Source: Haloterrigena gelatinilytica (GTDB taxonomy: Archaea; Halobacteriota; Halobacteria; Halobacteriales; Natrialbaceae). From it: a DNA stretch of 64,000 nt. The stretch covers positions 2,232,001 to 2,296,000 of the forward strand of contig NZ_JABUQZ010000001.1 in assembly GCF_013342145.1 (NCBI RefSeq), read 5' to 3'. Under the pieces are notes generated by a model. The model worked only from the letters and a program-made list of their open reading frames with translations, did no database searches and was not told where the DNA came from. This document shows positions 36,602-46,633 of this stretch, piece by piece (position 1 is the first letter of the stretch; every line of letters begins with the position of its first letter). Made by a program: the position numbers and the translations under genes.

Positions 36602-39523
36602 ATGAGCGACGAGGTCGAACGAACCGACCGGCGACGCGCTTCGGATCGGGAACCGAGACTCGAGGCGCCGGATCAGGGGTCCGCGTTTCGCGGGCCGGTC
36701 GGGTCGACTGACGGTCGCACCCGCTCGCACGACCACCTCGCGCTGCTCTACGAGAGCCGCGACGAGCAGTTCGACGCCGTGATTCCGTTCGTCCGGCGTG
36801 GACTCGAGGACGGCGAGCGGTGTCTGTACCTCGCCGACGAGACCGGCCGGGACGAGATCTGCGACGCGCTTCGCGACGCCGGCGTCGACGTCGACGAGGC
36901 GCTGGAATCCGACGCGCTGGTGCTCTCCGACGCCGAAGACGCCTATCTGCGGGACGGCTCGTTCGATCTCGAGGCGTCGCTGGAGCTGCTCGAGACGTTC
37001 GTCGCGGAGTCGACCGTCGATTTCGAGGGGGCGCGGGTGACCGCCGAGGAGACGTGGCTGTTGCGAGCGATCGAGGACGCCGACGAGTTCGTGGCGCTGG
37101 AAGCGCGGATGAACGACCGTCTCCGCGGCGAGAACTGTACCCTTCTCTGTCAGTACGACCGCGAGCGGTTCCCCGCGCCCGTCCTCGAAGACGTCATCAA
37201 GACGCACCCCTATCTCGTCTCCGGCGGGACGGTTTCGGAGAATTTCTACTACACGCCCCCCGAGACGTTCTTCGACGGCGAGAAGCCGGCGGCGACGGTC
37301 GACCGGATGATCCGGACCGTACACGAGCGCACCGACGCGAAGACGGCGGTCCGCGAGCACCGGACCTACCTCCGCGAACTCTACGAGACGACGGCCGACG
37401 CCGATCTCTCCTTCGAAGAACGGGTCGAGCGACTGCTGGAACTGGGCTGCGAGCGGTTCGACCTCAGGGGCGGCGCGCTGGCTCACCTCCCGACCTGGGA
37501 CGACAACTTCCGGGCGGAAGTGACGGTCGGCCCCGACATGGGCGACCTCGAGGGGGAGTTACCGATCCAGCCCACCGACGGGAACTTCTGCCGGAAGGCC
37601 ATCGACTGGGACGAGCCGACCGCCGTTCCCGACGTCGTCGCCGCCGGCTGGGACGACGACCCCGTCTTCGAGGAGTTCGGTTTCGCGACCTACTTCGGCA
37701 TCCGCGTCACCGCCGGCACCGAACCCTACGGCACGTTCTGGTTCTACGATACGGAGCCGCGCGACCGGCCGTTTACCGACGCCGAGCGGACGTTCCTCGA
37801 GTTGATGGGCCAGTGGATCAGCACCGAACTCGAGCGCCGCCGGCGCGAGGAGTTTCTCCGCACGAGCTACGAGATCACGTCGGATCCCGACCTCGCCTTC
37901 GCGGAGAAGATCGAGCGACTGCTCGAGCACGGCCGCGAGTGGTTCGGCTGCGACGTCGGCTACTTCACCGCCGTCGAGGCCGAGACCGATCGCTTCGAGA
38001 TCGTCGAGGCGGTCGGCTCCCACGACCGGATCCGGACGGGCGGCGGTGGTTCGCTGTCGGGAACGTACTGCAAGAAGGTCGTCGACGCGGGCGAATCGCT
38101 GGGCGTCCACGACGCCGCCGACGCGGGCTGGGAGGGCGATCCCGCCTACGACACGTACGGGCTCGACGCCTTCCTCGGGACGACGCTGGAGGTCGACGGC
38201 GAACAGTACGGAACGCTGTGTTTCGGATCGGAAACGCCCCGAGAGGGGCCGTTCTCCGAGACGGAGTACACGTTCATCGACCTCATCAGCCAGTGGGTCA
38301 GCACCGAACTCGAGCGCCGGCGGGACGAGCGAACCCAGCGGGAACTGTACGAGATCACCGCCGATCCGGACCGATCGTTCGACCAGCAGCTCCAGGCGGT
38401 CCTGGACCTGGGCTGTGAGCGGTTCGACATGGAACTGGGCGGGGTCGCGATGGTCGACCCGGCGGCCGATCGGTTCGAGGTCGAGACCACGAACGGCGAT
38501 CACGAGTACCTCACGCCGGGCGAGCCGTACCCCCTCTCCCAGACGTACTGCGAGGCGCCAATCGACGAGGAGGGAACCCGTACGATCACCGATCCCGTCG
38601 AGACGGGATTCGACGGCAAACTGTGCTACGAGCGCTTCGGCGTCCGGGCGTATCTCGGCACCCACCTCGAGATCGAGGGGAGCCCCGACCGGACCTTCTG
38701 GTTCGTCTCGACCGAGCCCCGCGAGGAGTTCTCGGAGGCCGAACGCACGTTACACCACCTGATGGGACAGTGGGTGAAGTACGAACTCGACCGCCGGCAG
38801 TACGAACGGGACTTAGAGGAGACGGTCGATCGGCTCCAACAGTCCAACGATCGGCTCAAGCAGTTCGCCTACGCCGCCTCCCACGACCTCCAGGAGCCCC
38901 TGCGGATGGTCTCGAGCTACCTGCAACTGCTCGAGAACCGGTACAAGGACGACCTCGACGGCGAGGCCCGGGAGTTCATCGACTTCGCGGTCGACGGCGC
39001 CGACCGCATGCGCGAGATGATCGACGATCTGCTGGCCTTCTCGCGGGTCGAACACGCCGACGGCGAGTTCGAGCCGGTCGACTGTACCGAAGTGTTGGAT
39101 CGCGTCCAGGACGACCTGCAGCTACGGATCGCGGAGAACGACGTCGAGATCCTCGTCGACTCGCTGCCGACGGTCCGCGCCGACGGCGACCAACTCGAGC
39201 AACTGTTCAGCAACCTCGTTTCGAACGGGATCAAGTACAACGAGAGCGCGGTCCCCCGGGTCGAGGTGAGCGCCGCGGACCGGGACGACCGCTGGGAGTT
39301 CGCGGTCGCCGACAACGGAATCGGCATCGATCCGGAGAAGACCGATCGCATCTTCGAGGTGTTCAAGCGCCTCCACCACGACGACGAGTATCCGGGCACC
39401 GGGATCGGCCTCTCGCTGTGCCAGGAGATCGCCGACAATCACGGCGGCGATATCCGCGTCGAGTCCGAACCCGGCGCGGGGTCGACGTTCTACATCACGC
39501 TCCCGAAACGGAACCTCGAGTGA
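36602..39523 (+). CDS. MEDS-GAF3 sensor histidine kinase
   Basis: A 973-aa soluble hybrid-free histidine kinase. Residues ~40-235 form a MEDS domain (HDHLALLYESRDEQFDAVIP; SENFYYTPPETFF). Three GAF-like repeats follow, starting near residues 257, 420 and 580, each with the pattern ELGCERFD...GGxA and a closing SxELERRR helix. The phospho-acceptor is His761 in ASHDLQEPLRMVSSY, and the ATP domain has NGIKYN, DNGIGIDP and GTGIGLSLCQEI. Gene 41248-44631 is a longer paralogue. No response regulator is adjacent, and the signal is unknown. Confidence 0.9.
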   Translation: MSDEVERTDRRRASDREPRLEAPDQGSAFRGPVGSTDGRTRSHDHLALLYESRDEQFDAVIPFVRRGLEDGERCLYLADETGRDEICDALRDAGVDVDEALESDALVLSDAEDAYLRDGSFDLEASLELLETFVAESTVDFEGARVTAEETWLLRAIEDADEFVALEARMNDRLRGENCTLLCQYDRERFPAPVLEDVIKTHPYLVSGGTVSENFYYTPPETFFDGEKPAATVDRMIRTVHERTDAKTAVREHRTYLRELYETTADADLSFEERVERLLELGCERFDLRGGALAHLPTWDDNFRAEVTVGPDMGDLEGELPIQPTDGNFCRKAIDWDEPTAVPDVVAAGWDDDPVFEEFGFATYFGIRVTAGTEPYGTFWFYDTEPRDRPFTDAERTFLELMGQWISTELERRRREEFLRTSYEITSDPDLAFAEKIERLLEHGREWFGCDVGYFTAVEAETDRFEIVEAVGSHDRIRTGGGGSLSGTYCKKVVDAGESLGVHDAADAGWEGDPAYDTYGLDAFLGTTLEVDGEQYGTLCFGSETPREGPFSETEYTFIDLISQWVSTELERRRDERTQRELYEITADPDRSFDQQLQAVLDLGCERFDMELGGVAMVDPAADRFEVETTNGDHEYLTPGEPYPLSQTYCEAPIDEEGTRTITDPVETGFDGKLCYERFGVRAYLGTHLEIEGSPDRTFWFVSTEPREEFSEAERTLHHLMGQWVKYELDRRQYERDLEETVDRLQQSNDRLKQFAYAASHDLQEPLRMVSSYLQLLENRYKDDLDGEAREFIDFAVDGADRMREMIDDLLAFSRVEHADGEFEPVDCTEVLDRVQDDLQLRIAENDVEILVDSLPTVRADGDQLEQLFSNLVSNGIKYNESAVPRVEVSAADRDDRWEFAVADNGIGIDPEKTDRIFEVFKRLHHDDEYPGTGIGLSLCQEIADNHGGDIRVESEPGAGSTFYITLPKRNLE

Positions 39524-39603
39524 AGCGACGCCGATCGGTCGGCGAAACGGGAGCAATCGGGGGTCAGGGGACGAACGCGACGAGCGATTCGTCCCGCGAC
39601 ACG

Positions 39604-39900
39604 TCACGGCGCTCGAACGGAGCGGACCGCTCGCATCGCCGCGCTCATGGCGATGAGCGCGACCACGGCGATCGCGATCCACTGGCCGGTCTGGGTCGCG
39701 AGCGCGGCGGCGGTCATGCCGAGGAGGTCGATGCCGAACGCTCGACTCAGCGCGTACAGGACGACGGCGAGACCGACGACGGCGACGACGGTCTGCAGGA
39801 CGGTCGACAGCAGCCATCGCCCTGGTGGGGGTGCGGTCTCACCCGGTCGCGTCGATCGATCGCCACCTCGGGATCGGTCGCCATCGGGCTGTCGTGACAT
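39604..39900 (-). CDS. small two-helix membrane protein
   Basis: A 98-aa protein with a polar Arg/Asp/Gly-rich N-terminus (~28 aa) and two hydrophobic segments (STVLQTVVAVVGLAVVLYAL; GQWIAIAVVALIAMSAAM) ending in basic residues. Antisense to and convergent with the kinase gene, and upstream of fen by strand. Function unknown. Confidence 0.55.
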   Translation of the reverse strand: MSRQPDGDRSRGGDRSTRPGETAPPPGRWLLSTVLQTVVAVVGLAVVLYALSRAFGIDLLGMTAAALATQTGQWIAIAVVALIAMSAAMRAVRSVRAP

Positions 39901-39984
39901 GGGGTATCACCCGTTTCGTCGTAGCCCGGCGTCGGCATTTATTATCCGGAGCATACCACGATACGGGTGAGGGATCGGTCGGCG

Positions 39985-40962
39985 TCAGGTCCAGCGATCC
40001 AACCCCGTCTGCGTGACGCTCTCCTCGATGCGCTCGAAGCCGCGCTCGACCTCGTCTTCCGCGACGCGCCACTCCTCGCAGACGAACTCGCGGGCGGCCT
40101 CGAGGTCCGGATCGAGGTCGGTGTCGAACTCGTAGTCGTCGGTCACGTCGGGGTCGCGGAACAGCTGTCTGACCCGATCGCCGTACTCGATGTGGGCGCC
40201 TCGCTCTTCGAGGACGCTCCAGAGGTCGCCGTGCTCGGTGATGGCTTTGATAGCGGTCTTCGGGCCGATCCCCGAGACGCCCTCGTTGAAGTCCGTCCCG
40301 ATGAGGATCGCCGCGTCGATTAGCTGTTCTAGGGTGAGGTCGTGGTGCTCGAGGGTCGCCTCGAGATCCATCAGTTCGGGATCGCCCTTGCTCGTCAGTT
40401 GGCGCAGCGTGAGCGGGGAGCCGAACAGCAGGGCGTCGTAGTCCTCCGACCCCACGTAGTCGGCGTCGCCGCGGCGAACCATGTGGGCCGCCTGAGCCTC
40501 CCCCTCCGCGGGCGCCTCGACGATCGGCACGTCGAGCCGTCGGAGCAGTTCGCGGCTGGTCTCCTGGATCGTCGGCGTCAGCCGCTGGGTTCGGGACTCG
40601 AGTTGCGCGACGGCGACCTGATCGCCCTCCTCGCGGGCGACCTCGAGTTGCTCCTCGTAGGTGCGACGCTGGTCGCGGCGGGACTCGATCTCGTCTTCCT
40701 TGAGCTCGGAGGGGCCGCCGTCGAAGACCATCACCGGCGTGATGTCGTTCTCGAAGAACTTGGGCAGCCCCTGGACGATGCCGACGAGGTTGGCGACCTC
40801 GGTGCCGTCGGACGTCGTGTACACGTCGCTGTCCGTCCACTTGACCGTCGTCGTCAGATAGCGGTAGAGCCAGTTGTGAGCGTCGACGGCGACGACGCCC
40901 TCGATCTCGGAGAAGGGGAGCTCCTCGATGACGGCGATGTCGCGGAGTGCTGCGTTTCCCAT
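39985..40962 (-). CDS. fen: flap endonuclease 1
   Basis: Structure-specific nuclease that removes 5' flaps in Okazaki fragment processing and repair. The protein is 325 aa. The N-terminal and internal nuclease domains contain [51 protein letters not shown] and [14 protein letters not shown], with active-site Asp and Glu residues. The helix-hairpin-helix [14 protein letters not shown] follows GTDFNEG. The C-terminus QTGLDRWT fits a PCNA-binding motif. It sits between two paralogous histidine kinase genes. Confidence 0.95.
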   Translation of the reverse strand: MGNAALRDIAVIEELPFSEIEGVVAVDAHNWLYRYLTTTVKWTDSDVYTTSDGTEVANLVGIVQGLPKFFENDITPVMVFDGGPSELKEDEIESRRDQRRTYEEQLEVAREEGDQVAVAQLESRTQRLTPTIQETSRELLRRLDVPIVEAPAEGEAQAAHMVRRGDADYVGSEDYDALLFGSPLTLRQLTSKGDPELMDLEATLEHHDLTLEQLIDAAILIGTDFNEGVSGIGPKTAIKAITEHGDLWSVLEERGAHIEYGDRVRQLFRDPDVTDDYEFDTDLDPDLEAAREFVCEEWRVAEDEVERGFERIEESVTQTGLDRWT

Positions 40963-41247
40963 TACCGATCCCTTGGGAGGACTGGGATTTGTATCATTGG
41001 CTTCCGAGCGACCCGCCGTTCGGTTCCGACCGGCGGGCGTCGGTCCGATCGCGGCGCTTCGGACTACCGCGTCGCGCTGTGGGGATCGCGGCCGCGTCCC
41101 CTCGTCGCGAATCGATCGCGGTCCGCGATAATCTTTTCACTCTCGCCCTCATCTCTTCGGTCGACATACCGAATTCGGATCTCGACGACATCCGGTCCCG
41201 AAGCCGGGGGATTCCGATTATCAGACCGGATGCTCAGGGGGTAATCC

Positions 41248-44200
41248 ATGAGTAAACATCTATCAGACCACACCATCCAGCGGCCGTCATCTGATTTCGA
41301 GGGCAGGTTCGACTCCTCGCGGTCGACGTTCGATATCCGCGGTCCAATCGACCCGAACGAGGACCACGAACACACCGATCACTTCGCGCTCATTTACGAG
41401 GACCGCGCCGAGCAGTTCGACGCGGCCGTCCCGTTCATCGAAGAGGGACTCGAGCGCGGCGAGCGGTGCGTCTACGTCGCCGACGACAACACCGTCGACG
41501 AGGTGCTCGCGGCGATGCGATCCCGCGGCGTCGACGTCGACGCGGCGCTCGAGTCGGGGGCGCTGTCGGTACACACGGAAGCGGAGACCTATCGACGGAC
41601 CGGCGAGTTCGATCGCGATGCGATGCTTTCGTTCTGGGAGGAGACGCTCGCCGACGCGACCGACGACGAGTTCACGGGGCTCAGAGCCGCCGCGGAAATG
41701 ACGTGGGCGCTCGAGGCCGACGACACGGGGTTCGACGACCTCTGCGAGTACGAGGAGCTGCTCAACCCGCTCTACAACGACGACGACTACGCCGTCCTCT
41801 GTCAGTACAACCGCGACCGATTCCCCGCGGAGATTCTCCACGACGTCCTCAAGACCCATCCGTTTCTCGTCCACGACGACACCACCGTCTGTCAGAACTT
41901 CTACTACACGCCCCCCGAGGAGTACTTCGGTCCCGATCGGCCGTCGCAGGAACTCGACCGGAAGCTGGCGACGCTGGTCGATCGGACCGACGCGCGGACG
42001 ACGATCGAGACCCACGAGCGCTACCAGCGGGAACTGTACGAGATCATCGCCACGCCGCACGCGTCCTTCGACGAGAAGATCGCGGGACTGCTGGAACTGG
42101 GCCGCGAGCGACTCGGCCTCGAGATCGGCTACTTCACGGAGACCCTCGACGAGAACACGTTCGAGATCGTGGACGCGGTCGGCGCACACGAGAACATCCG
42201 TCCGGGAGTCACCGATTCGCTCTCCGAGACGTACTGCGAGAAGCTCCTCGCGTCGCCCGGACGCATCGCCGTGCGGGACGCGGCCGAGGCGGGCTGGACC
42301 GACGACCCCGCCTACGAGCGGTTCGGACTGGACGCCTACTTCGGGACGACGATCCACGTCGGCGGCGAGACGTACGGGACGTTATGTTTCGGCTCCGAGA
42401 CGACCCGGGAGGCGCCGTACACGGACGCCGAACGGACGTTCCTCGATCTGATGGGGCAGTTAGTGGAGTACGAACTCGAGCGACAGCGCCGCGAGCGGTT
42501 CCTCCGGGAGAGCTCCCAGATCACGTCCGATCCGAACCTCGACTTCGAGGAGAAGCTACAGGCGCTGTTCGAACTGGGCTGTGAGCAGTTCGGCCTCGAA
42601 CTCGGGGCGATGGCCAAGGTCGATTCCGACGACGACCGGTTCGAGGTCGAGTACGTGAGCGATACGTACGACGGCTTCGAACCCGGGCTCGAGCTTCCCC
42701 TGTCCGAGACCTACTGCGCCACGGTCGCCGGATGCGGCACCGTCGGAAGCGTGGACGATCCCGTCGAGGCCGGCTACGACGACCTCTACGTCTACCGGGA
42801 GCTCGACATGAAGACGTACCTCGGGACGTACATCGAAGTCGAGGGGGACGTCGACCGAACGTTCTTCTTCGTCTCCGAGGAGCCCCACGACGGCGAGTTC
42901 TCGGACGACGAACGGACCTTCCAGCGGTTGCTCGGGCAATGGGTGAAGTACGAACTCCAGCGCCGGCAGCGGGAGGCGTTCCTCCAGGAGAGCTACCGGA
43001 TCACGGCCGACCCCGACCGCGACTTCGACGAGAAGCTCGAGGAGCTGCTCGAACTGGGTCGGGAGTGGTTCGGCCTCGAGATGGGCGGGCTGAACCACCT
43101 CCCGGCGCGGGGCGGCGAGTTCCGTCTGGAGAAGGGGATCGGCCTCGGCGTCGACGACGACGACGAGCTGTGGTCCGATCCGGGGTACGGATGCTTCTGT
43201 CGGCGGACGATCGAAGCCGACGACCCCGTCGCGATGACGGACGTCCACGGCACCGACTGGCAGGACGACGCGATCCACCGGGAGTTCGGACTGACGAGCT
43301 ACCTCGGAACGCGGGTGACGAACGGATCGACGCCGTACGGGACGTTCTGGTTCGGGAGTACGGACCCCCGCGATCGGCCGTTCTCCGAGACCGAGCGGAC
43401 GTTCATCGAGTTACTGGGCCAGTGGATCAGCTACGAACTCGAGCGCGAACAGCGGGAACACCACCAGCAGACGCTGAGTCGGATCGCCGCCGATCCCGGT
43501 CGATCCTTCGAGGCGAAGCTGGGAGATCTGTTCGAACTGGGCTGCGAACGGTTCGACCTCGAGATGGGCGGACTGGCGAAGATCGATCCGGCGTCCGACT
43601 CGTTTACGGTGCAAGCGATACACGGCGATCACGAGCAGCTACGGCCCGGCGCGGAGGCGCCGCTGTCGGAGACGTACTGCCGGGCCACGGTCGACGACGA
43701 GACGGTCGCCGACATCACCGATCCCGAGCGGGCCGGGTTCGGCGACAGCATCGCCTACGAGGAGTTCGGCGTCGAGACGTACCTCGGCACGCGGATCGAA
43801 CTCGAGAACGAGCCCGATCGGACGTTCTTCTTCGTCTCGACGGACGCCCGCGACCGGGAGTTCACGCAGGCCGAGCGGACGTTCCTCCACCTCATGTCCC
43901 AGTGGATCGCGTACGAACTCGAGCGAACCCAGCGGGAACGGGCCCTCGAGGAGTCCAACGAGCGCCTGGAGCAGTTCGCGTACGCCGCCTCCCACGACCT
44001 CCAGGAGCCCCTGCGGATGGTCACCAGCTACCTCCAGTTGCTCGAGAACCGCTACGGCGACGCGTTCGACGAGGACGGCGAGGAGTTCCTCGACTTCGCG
44101 GTCGACGGCGCCGACCGCATGCGCGAGATGATCGACGGCCTGCTCGAGTACTCCCGCGTCGAAACGCAGGGCGACCCGTTCGAACCCGTCGACCTGAACG

Positions 44201-44631
44201 CCCTGCTCGAGGACGTACGCGAGGACTTGCAGATCCAGATCGAGGAGACCGACGCGACGATCGCGACCGACGGACTCCCCCGCGTGTCGGGCGACGCCAG
44301 CCAGTTACGGCAGGTCCTGCAGAACTTGCTCGAGAACGCGATCCAGTACAGCGACGACACCCCGCCGCGCGTTCGGATCGACGCGACCCGCCGCGGACGG
44401 GAGTGGGTGATCTCGGTCGAAGACGACGGGATCGGGATCGATCCGGACGATCAGGACCGCGTGTTCACCGTTTTCGATCGGCTCCACAGCCGCGAGGAGT
44501 ACGACGGGACCGGCATCGGACTGGCGCTCTGTCAGCGGATCGTCGAGCGCCACGGCGGCGACATCTGGGTCGACTCCGAACCCGGTGAGGGCTCGACGTT
44601 CTCGTTTACGCTCCCCGCGGTTCGCGAGTGA
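41248..44631 (+). CDS. MEDS-GAF4 sensor histidine kinase
   Basis: An 1127-aa soluble histidine kinase. Residues ~45-240 form a MEDS domain (HFALIYEDRAEQFDAAVPF; CQNFYYTPPEEYFG). Four GAF-like repeats follow (starts near residues 265, 420, 580 and 735), each ending in an ELERxxRE helix. His916 in ASHDLQEPLRMVTSYLQLLE is the phospho-acceptor. The ATPase domain shows ENAIQYSDD, EDDGIGIDPDDQD and GTGIGLALCQRI. It is a longer paralogue of 36602-39523 with one extra GAF. No partner regulator is adjacent. Confidence 0.9.
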   Translation: MSKHLSDHTIQRPSSDFEGRFDSSRSTFDIRGPIDPNEDHEHTDHFALIYEDRAEQFDAAVPFIEEGLERGERCVYVADDNTVDEVLAAMRSRGVDVDAALESGALSVHTEAETYRRTGEFDRDAMLSFWEETLADATDDEFTGLRAAAEMTWALEADDTGFDDLCEYEELLNPLYNDDDYAVLCQYNRDRFPAEILHDVLKTHPFLVHDDTTVCQNFYYTPPEEYFGPDRPSQELDRKLATLVDRTDARTTIETHERYQRELYEIIATPHASFDEKIAGLLELGRERLGLEIGYFTETLDENTFEIVDAVGAHENIRPGVTDSLSETYCEKLLASPGRIAVRDAAEAGWTDDPAYERFGLDAYFGTTIHVGGETYGTLCFGSETTREAPYTDAERTFLDLMGQLVEYELERQRRERFLRESSQITSDPNLDFEEKLQALFELGCEQFGLELGAMAKVDSDDDRFEVEYVSDTYDGFEPGLELPLSETYCATVAGCGTVGSVDDPVEAGYDDLYVYRELDMKTYLGTYIEVEGDVDRTFFFVSEEPHDGEFSDDERTFQRLLGQWVKYELQRRQREAFLQESYRITADPDRDFDEKLEELLELGREWFGLEMGGLNHLPARGGEFRLEKGIGLGVDDDDELWSDPGYGCFCRRTIEADDPVAMTDVHGTDWQDDAIHREFGLTSYLGTRVTNGSTPYGTFWFGSTDPRDRPFSETERTFIELLGQWISYELEREQREHHQQTLSRIAADPGRSFEAKLGDLFELGCERFDLEMGGLAKIDPASDSFTVQAIHGDHEQLRPGAEAPLSETYCRATVDDETVADITDPERAGFGDSIAYEEFGVETYLGTRIELENEPDRTFFFVSTDARDREFTQAERTFLHLMSQWIAYELERTQRERALEESNERLEQFAYAASHDLQEPLRMVTSYLQLLENRYGDAFDEDGEEFLDFAVDGADRMREMIDGLLEYSRVETQGDPFEPVDLNALLEDVREDLQIQIEETDATIATDGLPRVSGDASQLRQVLQNLLENAIQYSDDTPPRVRIDATRRGREWVISVEDDGIGIDPDDQDRVFTVFDRLHSREEYDGTGIGLALCQRIVERHGGDIWVDSEPGEGSTFSFTLPAVRE

Positions 44632-44698
44632 ACGACGGACCGCGTCGCACGCCGCCCACCGCGGCGCCACCCGCCGGCGAACCGCTGCGTCCGCCGCA

Positions 44699-45253
44699 TT
44701 ACGACTCGAGCGTCGGCGGTTCGCTCCCCTCTCGAGACTCGAGAAATTCCGCTTCAGCGTCGGAGAGATCCCGTTCGCGGAACTCCTCGAGGCCGGCCTG
44801 ATAGCGCGCTTTCGCGTCCGGTTCGCCGTCGAAATCGCCCTCGTCGTCGACCGGCGCCGGATGCTCGAGGACCAGTTCGGCGATCCCGGTCGTCTCGCCG
44901 GTGTAGGCGAAGCCCGTCCGGTAGAGCGCCTCGTAGGCGAAGGGGTTGTTGACGGCGATCCGGAGCCGGTCGTAACCCCGCTCGAGGGCGCGGTCGCGGA
45001 CGCGGGCGAGCAGTTCGGGACCGATCCCCTCGCCGCGCCGATCGCGGGCGACGGTCACGTAGCGCAGCCACAGCGTCGACGCGTCGGTGCGGTCCTCGTT
45101 GAACGCGACGGCGGCGACGATCTCGTCCTCGTCGGTTCGGGCCACCGCCTTCCCCGTGTTAGTCATGACGAACTTGCCGGCGTAGCTGAACCGCTCGTAG
45201 TCGAGTCGGAGCGTGGGGCCGTCGGGCGGCCAGCCCAGGAGGTCGTACTCCAC
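44699..45253 (-). CDS. GNAT-family acetyltransferase
   Basis: A 184-aa N-acetyltransferase. The acetyl-CoA-binding motif is VTVARDRRGEGIGPELLARV, followed by DRLRIAVNNPFAYEALYRTG and FAYTGETTGIAELVL. The C-terminal ~35 residues extend past the usual domain and are acidic. Acceptor substrate unknown. It is convergent with the kinase gene. Confidence 0.85.
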   Translation of the reverse strand: MEYDLLGWPPDGPTLRLDYERFSYAGKFVMTNTGKAVARTDEDEIVAAVAFNEDRTDASTLWLRYVTVARDRRGEGIGPELLARVRDRALERGYDRLRIAVNNPFAYEALYRTGFAYTGETTGIAELVLEHPAPVDDEGDFDGEPDAKARYQAGLEEFRERDLSDAEAEFLESREGSEPPTLES

Positions 45254-45482
45254 GTCCGCCAGTTCGAGCGCCGACCACTAAGGTTCCGGCGACTGCGCCC
45301 CGAATCGGCGTTCTGGCCGCGACCGACGGCGTCCGTCACCGGGTTGCCCGCACCAACGATGGGATACGGCCTCTCGAGAACGGTCAGAAAGCGGTCCTCG
45401 AGCGTCCCCGGCGAACGCGCGGCGCGGAGCACGGTGGCGTTGCCAGTCGAACCCTTTTGCCGTCGATCCGCCTAGCCCGGAT

Positions 45483-46040
45483 ATGAGTGCCGAGTCAAAC
45501 ACGAATACGATCGCGACGGCCGGGCTGAGCGGCAGCATCGGCTGGCTCGTCGGCGGCGCCCTCGGCGGCGCGGTCGGCGCCGCCGCGTTCGGACTCCTGC
45601 TGTGGCTGTTCGATCCCGGAATCCTCGAGGGAACGATCCCGGCTATCTACGGCCTCGAGGCGGCCGGCCTCGTCGGCTGGCTGATTCACCTCGCACACGG
45701 CGTCGTCCTCGGACTCGCGTTCGGCCTCCTCGTCACCCGCGATCGCGTCTTCGGGGTCCTCCGGACGAACGCCGAAACCGAGGCGCTGTCCGGCGCCGGC
45801 ATCGCCCTCCGACTCGTCGGCGCCGGCTTCGTCTTCGGGCTGACGGTCTGGGCGATCCTCCCGGTGCTCGTCCTGCCCGTCTGGACCGGGGCGACGGGGA
45901 CCGGCGGCGCCGGCGAGTTCCCGATAGTCGGCATCGAGAGCCTCCTGGGACACCTCGTGTTCGGGACCGTTCTCGGACTCGTCTTCGCCGCAGCCGTCGA
46001 CCTGCGGGGGGTCTCGACCGACCGTCGCCTCGGCGACTAA
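45483..46040 (+). CDS. membrane protein of unknown function (4 helices)
   Basis: A 185-aa hydrophobic protein with four to five membrane segments: GWLVGGALGGAVGAAAFGLL, AAGLVGWLIHLAHGVVLGLA, RLVGAGFVFGLTVWAILPVL and LLGHLVFGTVLGLVFAAAVD. A short acidic N-terminus (MSAESNTNTIATAG) precedes. There is a TATA-like CCTTTTG near 45449. Looks like a haloarchaeal histidine-kinase-free integral membrane protein; no function inferred. Confidence 0.7.
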   Translation: MSAESNTNTIATAGLSGSIGWLVGGALGGAVGAAAFGLLLWLFDPGILEGTIPAIYGLEAAGLVGWLIHLAHGVVLGLAFGLLVTRDRVFGVLRTNAETEALSGAGIALRLVGAGFVFGLTVWAILPVLVLPVWTGATGTGGAGEFPIVGIESLLGHLVFGTVLGLVFAAAVDLRGVSTDRRLGD

Positions 46041-46127
46041 CCCGCTTCTTCGATCCCAGCCGACGACTCGGGGCACCGTTCGATGGTACTGCGTTCGACT
46101 CTTCGTCGCCCGAGTCCGCGTTCATTA

Positions 46128-46142
46128 CACACGGATTGTGTG
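46128..46142. promoter_or_regulatory. inverted repeat before the wHTH gene
   Basis: CACAC-GGATT-GTGTG, perfect 5-bp arms, about 67 bp before the ATG at 46210. Could be an operator for the wHTH product or another regulator. Confidence 0.35.
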
Positions 46143-46209
46143 CGGCAGATATTACCGATACAAACAGGGGAAAGAGATAACATGGCAATCCCGAGTAGCA
46201 TTCACGAGC

Positions 46210-46575
46210 ATGGATCCCGAACAGTCGCCGGCCGAGCCGACCGCGAGTCCGGATCTGCTCGACGACGCCTTTCTGGCGCTTCGCGAGCGGGATCGTCGAC
46301 TCGTCCTCTACTTTCTGCTCGAGCACGAGACGGCGTCGCTGTCGGAGCTCGCCGACGTGGTCACCGCCTGGAGCCACGCGGGCGACAGTCGGGTCATCGA
46401 GCCTCGGTGTCGGAACCAGCGGTATCTGCGGTTGCGGCAGGTCCACATCCCGAAGCTGGTCGACGCCGACATCGTGACCCACGACGAGGAAACCGGTCGG
46501 GTCTCCCTCGCGTCCTGTCCCGAGCCGATCCGAGAGCTGGCGGCGCGAGCCTGCGCGGCGGAGGCCGATCCGTGA
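46210..46575 (+). CDS. winged-helix (DUF7344-like) regulator
   Basis: A 121-aa DNA-binding-type protein. LLDDAFLALRERDRRLVLYF, then LLEHETASLSELADVVTAWS and RLRQVHIPKLVDADIVTHDE form the wHTH of the haloarchaeal DUF7344 type, in which HIPKL/HVPKL is a signature. The ATG at 46210 is preferred to an upstream ATG in a Cys-rich unlikely leader. It lies 58 bp before a DICT-domain gene and the two may be co-transcribed. Related proteins here are at 61327 and 62891. Confidence 0.75.
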   Translation: MDPEQSPAEPTASPDLLDDAFLALRERDRRLVLYFLLEHETASLSELADVVTAWSHAGDSRVIEPRCRNQRYLRLRQVHIPKLVDADIVTHDEETGRVSLASCPEPIRELAARACAAEADP

Positions 46576-46633
46576 GGGGGCAACTCGGAATCGAGGCGCG
46601 AGGACGCACGACGCTGCCGCTCGAACGCCACCA

